A stretch of 64,000 bases of DNA from Salinisphaera shabanensis E1L3A (GTDB lineage Bacteria; Pseudomonadota; Gammaproteobacteria; Nevskiales; Salinisphaeraceae): assembly GCF_000215955.2 (NCBI RefSeq), contig NZ_AFNV02000003.1, positions 186,001 through 250,000 on the forward strand, in the 5' to 3' direction. Both the position numbers and the translations under genes were made by a program. Positions 8,551 to 17,518 of this stretch are shown here, one piece after another (position 1 is the first letter of the stretch; the number at the start of each line of letters is the position of its first letter). The notes beneath the pieces are model-generated. The model was given only the letters and a program-made list of their open reading frames with translations, searched no databases and was not told the origin of the DNA.

Positions 8551-9969
8551 ATGAACGATTTACGCTGGACGCAAGTCCTGGCGCTCGCCTGCGCGAGTGT
8601 ATTGGTAGTGGGCTGTTCCGATAGTGGGGACAGCGACGATGACGTCGACGCGGGCAACGCGCAGCTGACCCGCGTACAGGACACGCGGCAGTTCAGCGTC
8701 GACCGCGATAAGTTGGCGTTCGGGGCGCTCAACGGTGTCGAATCCGACCGCTGGACGGGCGTGATGGCCAATGGGGCAGGCTATCGCGTGGAAGTGCCGG
8801 CCAGCGGGAACTGGAACGGCATGCTGGTGATGTACGCGCACGGCTATCGTGGCGAAGAAGGCGAATTGTCGGTCAGCAATCCGGCCTTGCGCGATTACTA
8901 CATCCGTAACGGCTATGCCTGGGCGGCCTCGAGCTATAGCAAGAACTATTACGACGTGCGTGCCGGCGTGGAAGATACCAACGCGCTGGCCAACGCCTTT
9001 GTCGATATCGCCGCAGAAAACGGGCGCACGCTGATGGCGCCGACCAAGATTTATATCACCGGCGATTCCATGGGTGGCCATGTCACCGCAGCCGCCATCG
9101 AACAGGAAACCCAGCTCGAGGCCGCCAACAAGGTGCGCTACGCCGGCGCCGTCGCACGCTGTGGCGTGGTAGGCGGCACCTACGAGTTCGACTATCTGCT
9201 TAATTTCACCTTTGCGGCCCAGCATGCCGCCGATATGGGGCCGACGCGCTATCCGGCCACCGATTTCAACCAGACCGAAATCGACGCCGTGCTCTGGTCG
9301 ACCGAACCCGGCTTTGGCCAGCAGGGTGTGCCGACCGCAGCCGGCGAGAAGCTCGAGAACATCGTACGTACGCTCAGCGGCGGCGACCGGCCCGTGTTCC
9401 AGCAGGGCTTTCGGGGCGGCTATTACGATGTGGTCATGGGCACCGGGGGCCGCGACGGCACGGTCAACGGTATTCTCGCTCGCGACCTGAGCGGCAATAT
9501 CGGCTATGAATATGACTACGACGGTGATCCGGAGTCGAGCACGGCCGAGGAAACGCAGTTCAACGAGTCGATATTGCGCGTGGCGGCCGATCCGAACGCC
9601 AATCCGGCGCGTAGCGATGGCGTACGCTGGATTCCGCGGGTCAACGGCCAGTTCAGCGTGCCCATGGTGACCCTCCATGGGCTGGGCGATCTCTACGTGC
9701 CGTTCGTGCACGAACAGATCTATCGCGAGCGTGCGCGTGACAACGGCAATGACGATCTGCTCGTACAGCGGGCCGTACGTGCCCCGGGCCATTGCGACTT
9801 CACCCAGGAAGAACGCCTGGCGGCCTTCGAGGACATGATCAACTGGGAACAGAACAGCGTGAAACCGGCGGGCGACGATGTCTCGCGCACAGCGGTTGCG
9901 GATGCGGACTATGGTTGTCAGTTCACCACGGCCGATCGCCAGGGCATCGCTGCCTGTCCGGCGCCCTGA
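8551..9969 (+). CDS. Secreted alpha/beta-hydrolase-like lipoprotein
   Basis: This is a 472-residue predicted lipoprotein. The signal peptide ends in the lipobox LVVGC with Cys22, followed by a strongly acidic tether (SDSGDSDDDVD). A serine-hydrolase nucleophile elbow GDSMGG has Ser173, and an oxyanion-type HG motif lies in MYAHGYRG near residue 97. A late GLGDLYVPF segment and HCDF could supply the acid and histidine of a triad. ATG 8551 is fixed by AGGAGG at 8541-8546. The substrate is unknown; it may be an esterase or polyester/oligomer hydrolase at the cell surface. A strong terminator follows, so it is probably monocistronic. Confidence 0.8.
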   Translation: MNDLRWTQVLALACASVLVVGCSDSGDSDDDVDAGNAQLTRVQDTRQFSVDRDKLAFGALNGVESDRWTGVMANGAGYRVEVPASGNWNGMLVMYAHGYRGEEGELSVSNPALRDYYIRNGYAWAASSYSKNYYDVRAGVEDTNALANAFVDIAAENGRTLMAPTKIYITGDSMGGHVTAAAIEQETQLEAANKVRYAGAVARCGVVGGTYEFDYLLNFTFAAQHAADMGPTRYPATDFNQTEIDAVLWSTEPGFGQQGVPTAAGEKLENIVRTLSGGDRPVFQQGFRGGYYDVVMGTGGRDGTVNGILARDLSGNIGYEYDYDGDPESSTAEETQFNESILRVAADPNANPARSDGVRWIPRVNGQFSVPMVTLHGLGDLYVPFVHEQIYRERARDNGNDDLLVQRAVRAPGHCDFTQEERLAAFEDMINWEQNSVKPAGDDVSRTAVADADYGCQFTTADRQGIAACPAP

Positions 9970-9994
9970 ACGCAAGCAGGTAAAACCAACGAAA

Positions 9995-10026
9995 GCCGGG
10001 CGTGCGGACGCGCCCGGTTTTTTTTC
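9995..10026 (+). terminator. Rho-independent terminator
   Basis: A CCGGGCG...CGCCCGG hairpin followed by eight T residues (to 10025) lies just after the lipoprotein hydrolase gene. The next gene is convergent, so the hairpin separates the two. Confidence 0.85.
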
Positions 10027-10047
10027 ATGTCCGTATCAGCTTGACGA

Positions 10048-11016
10048 CTACTTGCTTTTGCTGCTCATCAGGCTGGCCACGGTGGTCACCACGAGAATGC
10101 CCACGATGACCGATAGCGACAGCCAGATCGGGATTTCCGGTACCAGATGCACTTCCTGGCCGCCGTTGATGAAGGGCAGTTCGTTGGTGTGCAGGGCGTG
10201 GATCATCAGCTTGATGCCGATGAAGCCGAGAATCACCGCCAGGCCCAGCGACAGATACACCAGCCGATCGAGCAGCCCGCCCAGCAGGAAGTAGAGCTGA
10301 ATCAGCCCGAGCAGGGCGAAGGCATTGGCAGTGAATACGATATAGGGCTCCTTGGTGAGCCCGTAGATCGCCGGGATCGAATCCAGTGCGAACAGGATAT
10401 CGGTCGCGCCGATGGCGATCATCACGATCAGCATGGGCGTGATCAGGCGCTTGCCGTTCTTGATCGTGGTCAAGCGGGTGCCATCGTATTCCTCGGTCGC
10501 GGGCAGATATTTCTGCGCCAGGCGTACCATGATGTTGGGCTCGTATTGCTCATCCTCGTCATGCTTCGTGCGCGCCAGGCTCCAGGCCGTATACAGCAGG
10601 AAGATGCCGAAGATATAGAACACCCAAGAGAAGTTCTCGATCGCGGCCGCGCCCAGGGCGATGAAGATGGTGCGCAGAATGAGCGCGATGACCACGCCTA
10701 CCAGCAGCACTTTCTGCTGATATTCGGCCGGCACGTTGAACGAGGCCATGATGATCACGAACACGAACAGATTGTCGACCGACAGACTCTTTTCGGTGAT
10801 ATAGCCGGCGAAGTATTCGATGCCGTGATCGTGGCCCCAGACCATCCACAGGCCGATGCCGAAGATGATGGCCAGCACCACGTAGAAGATCGACCAGCCG
10901 CCGGCTTCCTTGAGCGACGGCGCGTGCGGCGTGCGAACGTGGGCAAAGAAATCGAATATCAGAAGCGCCAGAATACCGGCGATCGTCGCGCCCCAGACCC
11001 AGACAGGTACATCCAT
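10048..11016 (-). CDS. TerC/Alx-family integral membrane protein
   Basis: This 322-residue, roughly nine-helix inner-membrane protein has nearly the length of E. coli Alx. The family hallmarks are a conserved acidic intramembrane motif (LSVDNLFVFVII), and GATDILFALDSIPAIYG with the paired DS/D residues later. TerC/Alx proteins are linked to manganese export and metalation of secreted proteins. ATG at 11016-11014 follows an AAGAGAGA-like ribosome site. The frame extends upstream but the extra residues are not family-like. I looked for a yybP-ykoY manganese riboswitch upstream and did not see its conserved core. Confidence 0.9.
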   Translation of the reverse strand: MDVPVWVWGATIAGILALLIFDFFAHVRTPHAPSLKEAGGWSIFYVVLAIIFGIGLWMVWGHDHGIEYFAGYITEKSLSVDNLFVFVIIMASFNVPAEYQQKVLLVGVVIALILRTIFIALGAAAIENFSWVFYIFGIFLLYTAWSLARTKHDEDEQYEPNIMVRLAQKYLPATEEYDGTRLTTIKNGKRLITPMLIVMIAIGATDILFALDSIPAIYGLTKEPYIVFTANAFALLGLIQLYFLLGGLLDRLVYLSLGLAVILGFIGIKLMIHALHTNELPFINGGQEVHLVPEIPIWLSLSVIVGILVVTTVASLMSSKSK

Positions 11017-11332
11017 CGCTTGATTCTCTCTTGCGTAATTATTCGTGCGGCAGGCAAACGGCCGCCCGCGCACTGTTTGGGGCGGTGGTCGTTATGTGCC
11101 GGCCCAGCTCGGCCAATGTGACTGTCCTCGCGCCGGCTGGGTATCGCGGTTCGGCCAGCGTGCCGTGGCCGCTGCCGAGGGTAATCATGATATGCGCTGC
11201 GCCATCAAATGCTTGTTAAGACTGCGATTCATCGCAGGGTCGCAAGACGGACGAGCCTGAAACGCCATTTCGCCATTTCCCGAAGTGGCGCTGCCGGGTG
11301 GTATGTTACGCGCATCCAAACCGGGGGACTTG
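11017..11332. other. 316-base divergent intergenic region
   Basis: This lies between the divergent terC-family gene and the permease gene. No supported gene is visible. It presumably carries both promoters; I could not assign convincing -35/-10 boxes. Confidence 0.5.
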
Positions 11333-12733
11333 ATGATGTCGCACTACCGAACGCATGACGGCGGCGAAGCGTCGTACTGGGGCGCGGGGCCGTTCAAGAT
11401 ACGGCTGCCGTTTTTGCACTACCGTTTCGAATGGCCGGATTATCTGCAGGGCCTTCTGATGTGCGCGGTCGATCTGGCCGCGATTCCGTTGATGACCGAT
11501 CTGCTCGGCATGCCGTTCGAGGCGGCACTGGCCGTGGTCATGCTCAATGGCCTGTTCTATCTCACCCATCATCTGCTCGGCGACCCGGTCGTGCCCGGCT
11601 GGATCACGCCCGCCATTCCGTTGCTGATCACCTACTGCGAAGGCTTTCCGGAGGGCGTGGATCGCGTGCATGCGCTGATCGCCTTCCAGTTCATGCTCGG
11701 CACGCTGTCTATCGGCCTGGGCGCGACCGGCATGGCCAAACATGTGGTGCGTTTCGTGCCGCCCGCGCTCAAGGCCGGCATCATCATGGGCGCAGGTCTG
11801 GCCGCGGTGAACAGTGTGTTTGCCGACGGCGGGCGCTTCTGGACGTTTCCGTTCACCATCTCGATTGCAGTCGGGCTGGCCTTTCTGCTGATCTTTTCGC
11901 GTGGCTTCAGCGTGCTCAAGCAGCGTAACGCCGTGTTCGGCTTGATTGGCAAGCTGGGCATCTTCCCCATCATCGCGCTGGCCATCGTCATTGCGCCGCT
12001 ATTCGGCGAAGCGCCCTGGCCCAACGTGGAGTGGGGCTTCTCCAAACCCGACTTCGTCACCCTGTGGACCGAGTACACCGTCTTCGGTGTCGGCCTGCCG
12101 CCGGCCTGGTTCTTCATCCAGGCGCTGCCCATGGTCGGGGCGACGTATATCGTGCTGTTCGGCGACGTGCTCCAGTCCAAGGCGCTGCTCGACGAGGCCG
12201 ACGGTTCGCGACCGGACGAGCATATCGACTACAGCCCCGACCGTGCGCACATGATCTTTGGCGCGCGTAACGCGAGCATGAGCATCATCGGCCCGGATGT
12301 GGCCATGTGCGGGCCGCTGTGGGCGGCGATGCACGTGGTGATCGTGGAGCGCTATAAGGAAGGCCGCAAGGCCATGGATTCGATCTTCGGCGGCGCGGGC
12401 TCGTTTCGCTGGGGGACGAATACCGGTCTGCTGCTATTGCCGATCGTCTCTGTCATTCAGCCGATCCTCGGCGTGGCGCTCGCATTGACCCTGCTGCTGC
12501 AGGGTTACGTGTCGGTGCGTATCGGCATCATGGAAGCACGCAGTCAGCGCGATCTGGGCATCGCCGGTGTCACCGCGGGTGTGCTCGTCACCCAAGGCGC
12601 AGCCTGGGCGTTCGGTGTGGGTATCGGCCTGTGCCTGCTGATTTACGGCAAGCGCTTCTTCTCGGGCGAGGCCGACGAGACCTTCGTCAAGGATGCTGAT
12701 CGGGAAGCGCTCAAGAACGAACGCAACGTCTGA
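11333..12733 (+). CDS. NCS2/SulP-fold membrane permease, substrate unknown
   Basis: This is a polytopic membrane protein of about 466 residues with 12 or more hydrophobic segments. A duplicated-fold feel, a GITPAIPLL-like early segment (WITPAIPLLITY) and a later GPDVAMCGPLWAAMHV stretch suggest the UraA/SulP (APC superfamily) fold. Substrate candidates would be nucleobases or organic/inorganic anions, but nothing decides between them. Two adjacent ATGs (11333 and 11336) follow a GGGGGA site at 11323-11328; the second has the better spacing. A very strong hairpin follows the stop. Confidence 0.7.
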   Translation: MMSHYRTHDGGEASYWGAGPFKIRLPFLHYRFEWPDYLQGLLMCAVDLAAIPLMTDLLGMPFEAALAVVMLNGLFYLTHHLLGDPVVPGWITPAIPLLITYCEGFPEGVDRVHALIAFQFMLGTLSIGLGATGMAKHVVRFVPPALKAGIIMGAGLAAVNSVFADGGRFWTFPFTISIAVGLAFLLIFSRGFSVLKQRNAVFGLIGKLGIFPIIALAIVIAPLFGEAPWPNVEWGFSKPDFVTLWTEYTVFGVGLPPAWFFIQALPMVGATYIVLFGDVLQSKALLDEADGSRPDEHIDYSPDRAHMIFGARNASMSIIGPDVAMCGPLWAAMHVVIVERYKEGRKAMDSIFGGAGSFRWGTNTGLLLLPIVSVIQPILGVALALTLLLQGYVSVRIGIMEARSQRDLGIAGVTAGVLVTQGAAWAFGVGIGLCLLIYGKRFFSGEADETFVKDADREALKNERNV

Positions 12734-12749
12734 CCAACGACCCGGCCAT

Positions 12750-12776
12750 GGCGTCGCGGCCGCCGGCCGCGACGCC
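12750..12776 (+). terminator. Perfect 12-bp hairpin after the permease gene, no T tract
   Basis: GGCGTCGCGGCC (12750-12761) is perfectly complementary to GGCCGCGACGCC (12765-12776) with a 3-base loop, 16 bases past the stop codon. No T run follows. It probably marks the 3' end of the permease transcript. Confidence 0.55.
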
Positions 12777-12851
12777 CGGGTGGGCGCGTAGGGCTGCGCG
12801 CATTCGCTGCCACTGGTTAGAATGCGCGCCCGGCCGCCATCTTCGCTCGCC

Positions 12852-13433
12852 ATGTCCGAACAAACCGCGCCTGCCAACGATCGCATTCGCAGTATTTGTG
12901 TGTATTGCGGTTCCCGAGACGGCGCGCGAGGCGTCTATCGCGACGGCGCGGCGGCGCTTGGCGATGCCATCGCTCGCGCCGGCGTGCGCCTGGTCTATGG
13001 CGGTGCGCGGGTCGGTCTGATGGGTGTAATTGCTGACGCCGCGTTGGCCGCCGGCGGCGAGGTCTATGGGGTGATTCCGCGCTCCATGACCGATCGCGAA
13101 CTCGCCCACACCGGACTGACCGAACTCAACGTGGTCGAAACCATGCACCAGCGCAAGCTGGCGATGATCGAGGCTGCGGATGCCTTCATCGCCATGCCCG
13201 GCGGCTTCGGTACGCTTGAAGAACTGTTCGAGGTGCTCACCTGGCATCAGCTGGGCTGGCACGACAAACCCTGCGGTCTGCTCGATATCGACGGTTTCTA
13301 TCAGCCGCTTGCCGACTGTCTTGGCCACATGCAGACCGAGGGGTTCGTATCTGCTGCACAGGTCGGCCGTATCCAACGGGCCGCCGATGCCGGTACATTG
13401 CTCGAAAGAATGGGTGTCACGCCCGACACGTGA
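12852..13433 (+). CDS. LOG-family protein (TIGR00730), nucleoside 5'-monophosphate phosphoribohydrolase
   Basis: This 193-residue protein belongs to the Lonely Guy family, whose members cleave the N-glycosidic bond of (cytokinin-type or purine) nucleoside monophosphates. The signature PGGFGTLEE lies at residues 116-124, and the upstream MHQRK (98-102) supplies the conserved Arg/Lys. A Rossmann-like start (ICVYCGSRDG) and VYGGARVGLMG (48-58) complete the fold. ATG 12852 was preferred because the ten residues encoded upstream are not family-like. The length is normal. The physiological substrate in bacteria is uncertain. Confidence 0.92.
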   Translation: MSEQTAPANDRIRSICVYCGSRDGARGVYRDGAAALGDAIARAGVRLVYGGARVGLMGVIADAALAAGGEVYGVIPRSMTDRELAHTGLTELNVVETMHQRKLAMIEAADAFIAMPGGFGTLEELFEVLTWHQLGWHDKPCGLLDIDGFYQPLADCLGHMQTEGFVSAAQVGRIQRAADAGTLLERMGVTPDT

Positions 13434-13537
13434 CGCGCGCCGTAGACCATCAACGCCGTAGCCAGCGGCCGTGAAACCTTTGAAACAGCTGAACATCGCT
13501 GTTTTGTGCAGGGTTAATAAAACCAGGGAGAGTCGCC

Positions 13538-15034
13538 ATGAGCCCGAGTCAGGATAGCGTGTCCTCTAGCCAGCAAGAGGCGCATTCAACGAGTCTTGCC
13601 GGGCGTATCGGGCTTTTCCTCGGCCCGTTGTTCATGCTCGCGACGATCGTGCTGCCCGCGCCGGCCGGCATGGAAACCGCGGCCTGGCACTGTGCCGGCC
13701 TGGCTTTGTTCATGGCCACATGGTGGGCCACCGAAGCGATTCCGATTCCGGCCACCTCCCTGTTGCCGCTGGCCATTGGTCCGGCGATCGGCGTCGGCGG
13801 TATCGAGGATCTTGCCGCATCCTATGCCGACGACATCATCTTCCTGTTTCTCGGCGGTTTTCTGCTCGGGCTGGCGATGCAGCGCTGGAATCTGCACCGG
13901 CGTATCGCCCTCGCCACGCTGCTGGCCGTGGGCTCGAGCCCGGCTCGTCAGATCGCCGGTTTCATGATCGCCACGGGTTTCATCAGCATGTGGGTGTCGA
14001 ATACCGCCACCTCGATCATGATGCTGCCGATCGGCATGTCGGTGATCAGCCTGATGGCCGAAGAAGACTCGCCCGCGGTCGATCGCTATGCCACCCGGCT
14101 GTTGCTGGGTATTGCCTATGCCGCATCGATTGGTGGTGTGGCCACGCTTATCGGTACGCCGCCGAATGCGCTGCTCGCCGGCTATCTGTCGTCGGATCAG
14201 GGCATCGATATCGGTTTTGCCCAGTGGATGGTTGTCGGTATTCCGGTATCGATCGCGATGATGGCCGCCGCATGGGTCTGGCTGACCTGGGGCGGTTTCG
14301 AGCTGGATAACAGCCAGTCCGGCCGTGACATGCTCAAGGACGAGATGAGCCAGCTCGGCACATTGACCACGGCCGAAAAACGCGTGGGCGCGATGTTTCT
14401 GATCGCGGCCGGTCTGTGGATTTTCCGGCCGTTGCTCAACAACGCCGGCATCGACTGGCTCTCCGATGCGATGATCGCCATATTCATCGGCGTGGTCCTG
14501 TTCGTGATGCCGGCCGGCAGCGGCCGGGTCGGCCCGGACCGCGAGCAAACCAGCAGCGGACGCCTGATGAACTGGGAGAACGAAGCCAACGTGCCCTGGG
14601 GCGTGCTGCTGCTGTTCGGCGGCGGCCTGGCCTTGGCCGGGGCGATCAAGAAGACCGGGCTGGCCGAATGGATTGCCACCCAGATGGAAATCTTCGGCGT
14701 GCTGCCGGCCGTGCTGCTCGTAGGCGCGGTCGTGCTGGTCATCATCTCCTTGACCGAGGTGAGCTCGAATACGGCGACCGCGGCCGTGTTCATGCCCTTG
14801 CTCGGCGCGCTGGCCGGTTCGGTCGGCGTCGATGTGCTGTTGCTGACGGTGCCGGCGGCCATTGCGGCCAGCTGTGCGTTCATGATGCCGGTGGCCACGC
14901 CGCCTAACGCGATCGTGTTTGCGACGGGCCGTATGAAGATTCAGTCGATGATGCGGGCCGGGCTGGCGCTGAATATCGTGTGTGTCGTGATCGCGACGCT
15001 GATCCCGTATCTGATCATCAGCACGTTCTGGTAG
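13538..15034 (+). CDS. DASS/SLC13-family sodium:dicarboxylate (or anion) symporter
   Basis: This is a 498-residue inner-membrane symporter. Two SNT motifs that bind sodium and carboxylate are visible: VSNTATSIMMLPIGMSVI in the first repeat and SSNTATAAVFMPLLGAL in the second. Each is followed by a proline-containing re-entrant segment (LIGTPPNALLAGYL and VATPPNAIVFATG). The early WWATEAIPIPATSLLPLA stretch is typical of the family. ATG 13538 follows AGGGAGA at about 13526-13532. Likely substrates are succinate, malate or related dicarboxylates. The exonuclease gene begins 8 bases after its stop. Confidence 0.93.
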   Translation: MSPSQDSVSSSQQEAHSTSLAGRIGLFLGPLFMLATIVLPAPAGMETAAWHCAGLALFMATWWATEAIPIPATSLLPLAIGPAIGVGGIEDLAASYADDIIFLFLGGFLLGLAMQRWNLHRRIALATLLAVGSSPARQIAGFMIATGFISMWVSNTATSIMMLPIGMSVISLMAEEDSPAVDRYATRLLLGIAYAASIGGVATLIGTPPNALLAGYLSSDQGIDIGFAQWMVVGIPVSIAMMAAAWVWLTWGGFELDNSQSGRDMLKDEMSQLGTLTTAEKRVGAMFLIAAGLWIFRPLLNNAGIDWLSDAMIAIFIGVVLFVMPAGSGRVGPDREQTSSGRLMNWENEANVPWGVLLLFGGGLALAGAIKKTGLAEWIATQMEIFGVLPAVLLVGAVVLVIISLTEVSSNTATAAVFMPLLGALAGSVGVDVLLLTVPAAIAASCAFMMPVATPPNAIVFATGRMKIQSMMRAGLALNIVCVVIATLIPYLIISTFW

Positions 15035-15042
15035 GCGTTGCG

Positions 15043-15636
15043 ATGGCGCATCCGATCCCCGCGCCGGCCTCAGCGGTCGGCGTGCCGGATTTCATCGCGA
15101 TCGATGTCGAGACCGCGAACAACGATGCCGGCAGCATCTGCCAGATCGGGTTCGCACGGTTTGCCGACGGCGTGCTGATCGACAACTGGGCCTGGCTGAT
15201 CAACCCGCAGACCTGGTTTTCTTCGCACAACATCGCAATCCACGGCATTCGCGCGGCGGATGTGACTCATGCACCGAGCTGGGATGCGGTTTACCACGAG
15301 ATTGCAGCGCTGCTGGCCGGGCGCATCGTGGTTTCGCACACCGCGTTCGACGTGACTGCGACCGCGCGTGCATGTGCTCGTTACGACCTGCCGCTATTGG
15401 GCGCGCAATGGCTGGATTCCGCACGCGTGGCGCGGCGTGCTTTTGCCCGGTTCGCGCGCCGCGGTTGGGGGCTGGCCAGCCTGAGCGCGCATCTGGCGAT
15501 CGAATTCGACCACCATGACGCTGGCGAAGATGCGCGGGCGGCCGGATTGGTGGTGCTGGCAGCGGTTGAAGCCAGCGGACGCTCGGTTGTTGATTGGCTG
15601 ACCGATGCCCACCGCCCGCTACGAGACTTCGCCTAG
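15043..15636 (+). CDS. DnaQ-like 3'-5' exonuclease (DEDDh family)
   Basis: This 197-residue protein has a complete DEDDh exonuclease site: Asp21 and Glu23 in AIDVETAN, Asp103 in SHTAFDVTA, and His158/Asp163 in HDAGEDA (HxxxxD). The size and motifs resemble ExoX or the DNA polymerase III epsilon-like proteins, acting on DNA or RNA 3' ends. ATG 15043 lies 8 bases past the transporter stop, so the two are probably cotranscribed although functionally unrelated. The frame extends into the transporter gene, but that part is spurious. Confidence 0.9.
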   Translation: MAHPIPAPASAVGVPDFIAIDVETANNDAGSICQIGFARFADGVLIDNWAWLINPQTWFSSHNIAIHGIRAADVTHAPSWDAVYHEIAALLAGRIVVSHTAFDVTATARACARYDLPLLGAQWLDSARVARRAFARFARRGWGLASLSAHLAIEFDHHDAGEDARAAGLVVLAAVEASGRSVVDWLTDAHRPLRDFA

Positions 15637-15720
15637 TACGACCATCGGCCAGGGAAGTCGCATCCGTACGGGGGCACGCGCGGTATAGTTGGTAAATACT
15701 CTGTTTGAGCGTTCGTCCCG

Positions 15721-16662
15721 GTGATCAATCGTCTCGCCCAGCGCCTGCCGGCGCCGAATCAACTGCTTACGCCGCTGCACAAGCGTCTGCGTGACTGGAT
15801 CGTGGGCGTGGTAGCAACCACCGAGGATTTCGGCATCGACTACGACGCCCCGGTGGGCGATCCGGGCCTGTTCGGCCCGGATAGCGTGACCTGGAAGATC
15901 CACGGCGATTTCCCGGGCATGATGTCCGGCGGTATTGCCGCACTTATGCTGCAGACGTTGCACCCGCGTGCGCTGGCCGGCGTGGTCAATCATTCGCGTT
16001 TTCGCGAGGATCCGCTCGGCCGACTACGCCGCACGACCATGTTCGTGGCTGCCACCAGCTATGCGCCCACCGGTGACGCCGAACGCATCATCAATATTGT
16101 TGATCGCATGCATGCCAAGGTTGTGGGCACGACCGATGAAGGCGAGCCGTATTCGGCGCGCGATCCGGCGTTGCTGACCTGGGTCCACTGCACGGAGATG
16201 GCCAGTTTTCTGGCCGGTTATATGCGCTATCGACGAGCCGATTTGAGCGTGGCGGTTCAGGATCAGTATTTCGACGAAACCCGGCGGGTTGCCGAAGCGC
16301 TCGGTGCGAAGGACGTGCCCGCATCGCGCGCCGAAATGGACGACTATTTCGCCGCCATGCAGCCACAGCTACGTTTCGACCATCGTTCCCGCGAAACACT
16401 CGCCGTACTTGAAGCGATGGAACTGCCGATCCCCGTTGCGGGCGTATCTCGACGAATGTTTCTTGGCGCCGGTGCGGCGCTATTGCCGCCGTGGGCGCGC
16501 GAATTGATTCATCGCAGCTCGGGCCAACGCATGATCGATCGTGCCTCAGCCGAAAGCCTCAACCGCATCGCGCCACTCATTCGCGCGTCCATGTCGGAAG
16601 GGGTGGCGATGCGCTCGGCCCGACGAGTCGGCGCCGAGCGCGATTGCCTTGTTTTCGATTGA
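15721..16662 (+). CDS. Oxygenase MpaB-family protein (DUF2236)
   Basis: This 313-residue protein has the DUF2236/MpaB pattern seen in the latex-clearing-protein-related family of heme-binding oxygenases. SGGIAALMLQTLHPRALAGV and the conserved RLRRTTMFVAATSYA segment are followed by HCTEMASFLAGYMRYR. Conserved histidines (LHPRALAGVVNHSRF, WVHCTEM) could bind heme or metal. The start is GTG 15721, where the family-like sequence begins almost at once. The substrate is unknown. Confidence 0.82.
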   Translation: MINRLAQRLPAPNQLLTPLHKRLRDWIVGVVATTEDFGIDYDAPVGDPGLFGPDSVTWKIHGDFPGMMSGGIAALMLQTLHPRALAGVVNHSRFREDPLGRLRRTTMFVAATSYAPTGDAERIINIVDRMHAKVVGTTDEGEPYSARDPALLTWVHCTEMASFLAGYMRYRRADLSVAVQDQYFDETRRVAEALGAKDVPASRAEMDDYFAAMQPQLRFDHRSRETLAVLEAMELPIPVAGVSRRMFLGAGAALLPPWARELIHRSSGQRMIDRASAESLNRIAPLIRASMSEGVAMRSARRVGAERDCLVFD

Positions 16663-16732
16663 TCACGGTGTTTTCTCGCGCGTACGCGTGAGATGGCCGC
16701 CTTGATATCGCTCGATCCTGCGGAAGTCGTAG

Positions 16733-17518
16733 CCGGAAACCGGCGCGCTTCGACTCAGCGCTTTGGGCGATTGCGGAGTCGGCATCCTGCCGGGCGCAGG
16801 CGGTTCGATCTCGGGGTTGGTGTCCTATTCCGAGGCACGGCGGGCATCGAAGACGCCCGAGCGTTTCGGCCAGGGCGAGCCACAGGGCCTGCAGGCCAGC
16901 GAAGCCGCCAACAACGCCACCGTCGGCGGCGGTATGGTGCCCACGCTGGTGCTGGGCATTCCGGGCACGCCGCCGGACGCCATCATCCTCGGCGCGCTGC
17001 TCGTGCAGGGTGTGCAGACCGGGCCCGCCATGTTCGAAAGCGGCGGCGGCAGCATGGTGTTCACGTTCATATACGGGCTGTTCATCGCCACGCTGCTGAT
17101 GCTGCCCATCGGTCTGCTGATCGGCCGCTATGCGTTCAAGTCGATCGTGACCTTTCCCAAGGCAGTACTCGTGCCGGCTGTGGCGTTCATGACCATGATC
17201 GGCGCCTTTGCCATCCGCAACTCGCTCTCGGATGTAGTGATCATGATCGCGCTGGGCATCATGGGCTGGGTTCTCGACCGGCTCGGGTTCAAGCCGTCGC
17301 CGATCGTGCTGGGCCTGATTCTCGGCCCGATCGCCGAGCAGGGTTTCGTGCAGGGCTGGATGATCGGTGGCGCGACCGGCGATCCGTTATCCATATTCCT
17401 GGCCGGGCCGCTCACGATCACCATCGTGGTGCTCATCTTCGCGTCGCTTTTCTTCCCGCTGGTGGCGGGCTGGTTGCGCCGGCGCCGCAATACCGAGGAG
17501 GCTTGCCATGACGGATGA
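16733..17518 (+). pseudogene. tctA: tctA remnant: C-terminal half of a tripartite tricarboxylate transporter large permease
   Basis: From about 16772 the frame encodes the second half of a TctA permease: GVGILPGAGGSISGLVSYSE, then EAANNATVGGGMVPTLVLGIPG, a TctA hallmark, and further membrane helices to RRRRNTEE. Intact TctA is about 500 residues; only about 250 remain. The frame is closed by a TAG at 16730-16732, and neither the missing N-terminal half nor a tctC binding-protein gene occurs upstream, where the MpaB-family gene ends at 16662. Only weak TTG-type starts exist, so this is a 5' deletion remnant. Its end overlaps tctB by 11 bases. Confidence 0.85.

Noticed and set aside
6807-9975. 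Long open frames (about 470 codons each) antisense to the dehydrogenase and lipoprotein hydrolase genes
   Set aside because: Same shadow effect; the sense strand has full catalytic motifs and ribosome sites, the antisense frames have none.
11017-11250. Possible yybP-ykoY manganese riboswitch upstream of the terC-family gene
   Set aside because: Such elements often precede terC/alx, but the conserved GGGGAGUAG start and paired core are not visible on the minus strand here.
13586-14548. Minus-strand frame rich in His/Arg/Gln over the DASS transporter
   Set aside because: Antisense artefact of a well-supported transporter gene.
16693-17511. Plus-strand frame with an ATG covering the tctA remnant in another frame
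   Set aside because: Arg/His/Ala-rich with no TctA similarity; the adjacent frame carries the conserved TctA motifs.
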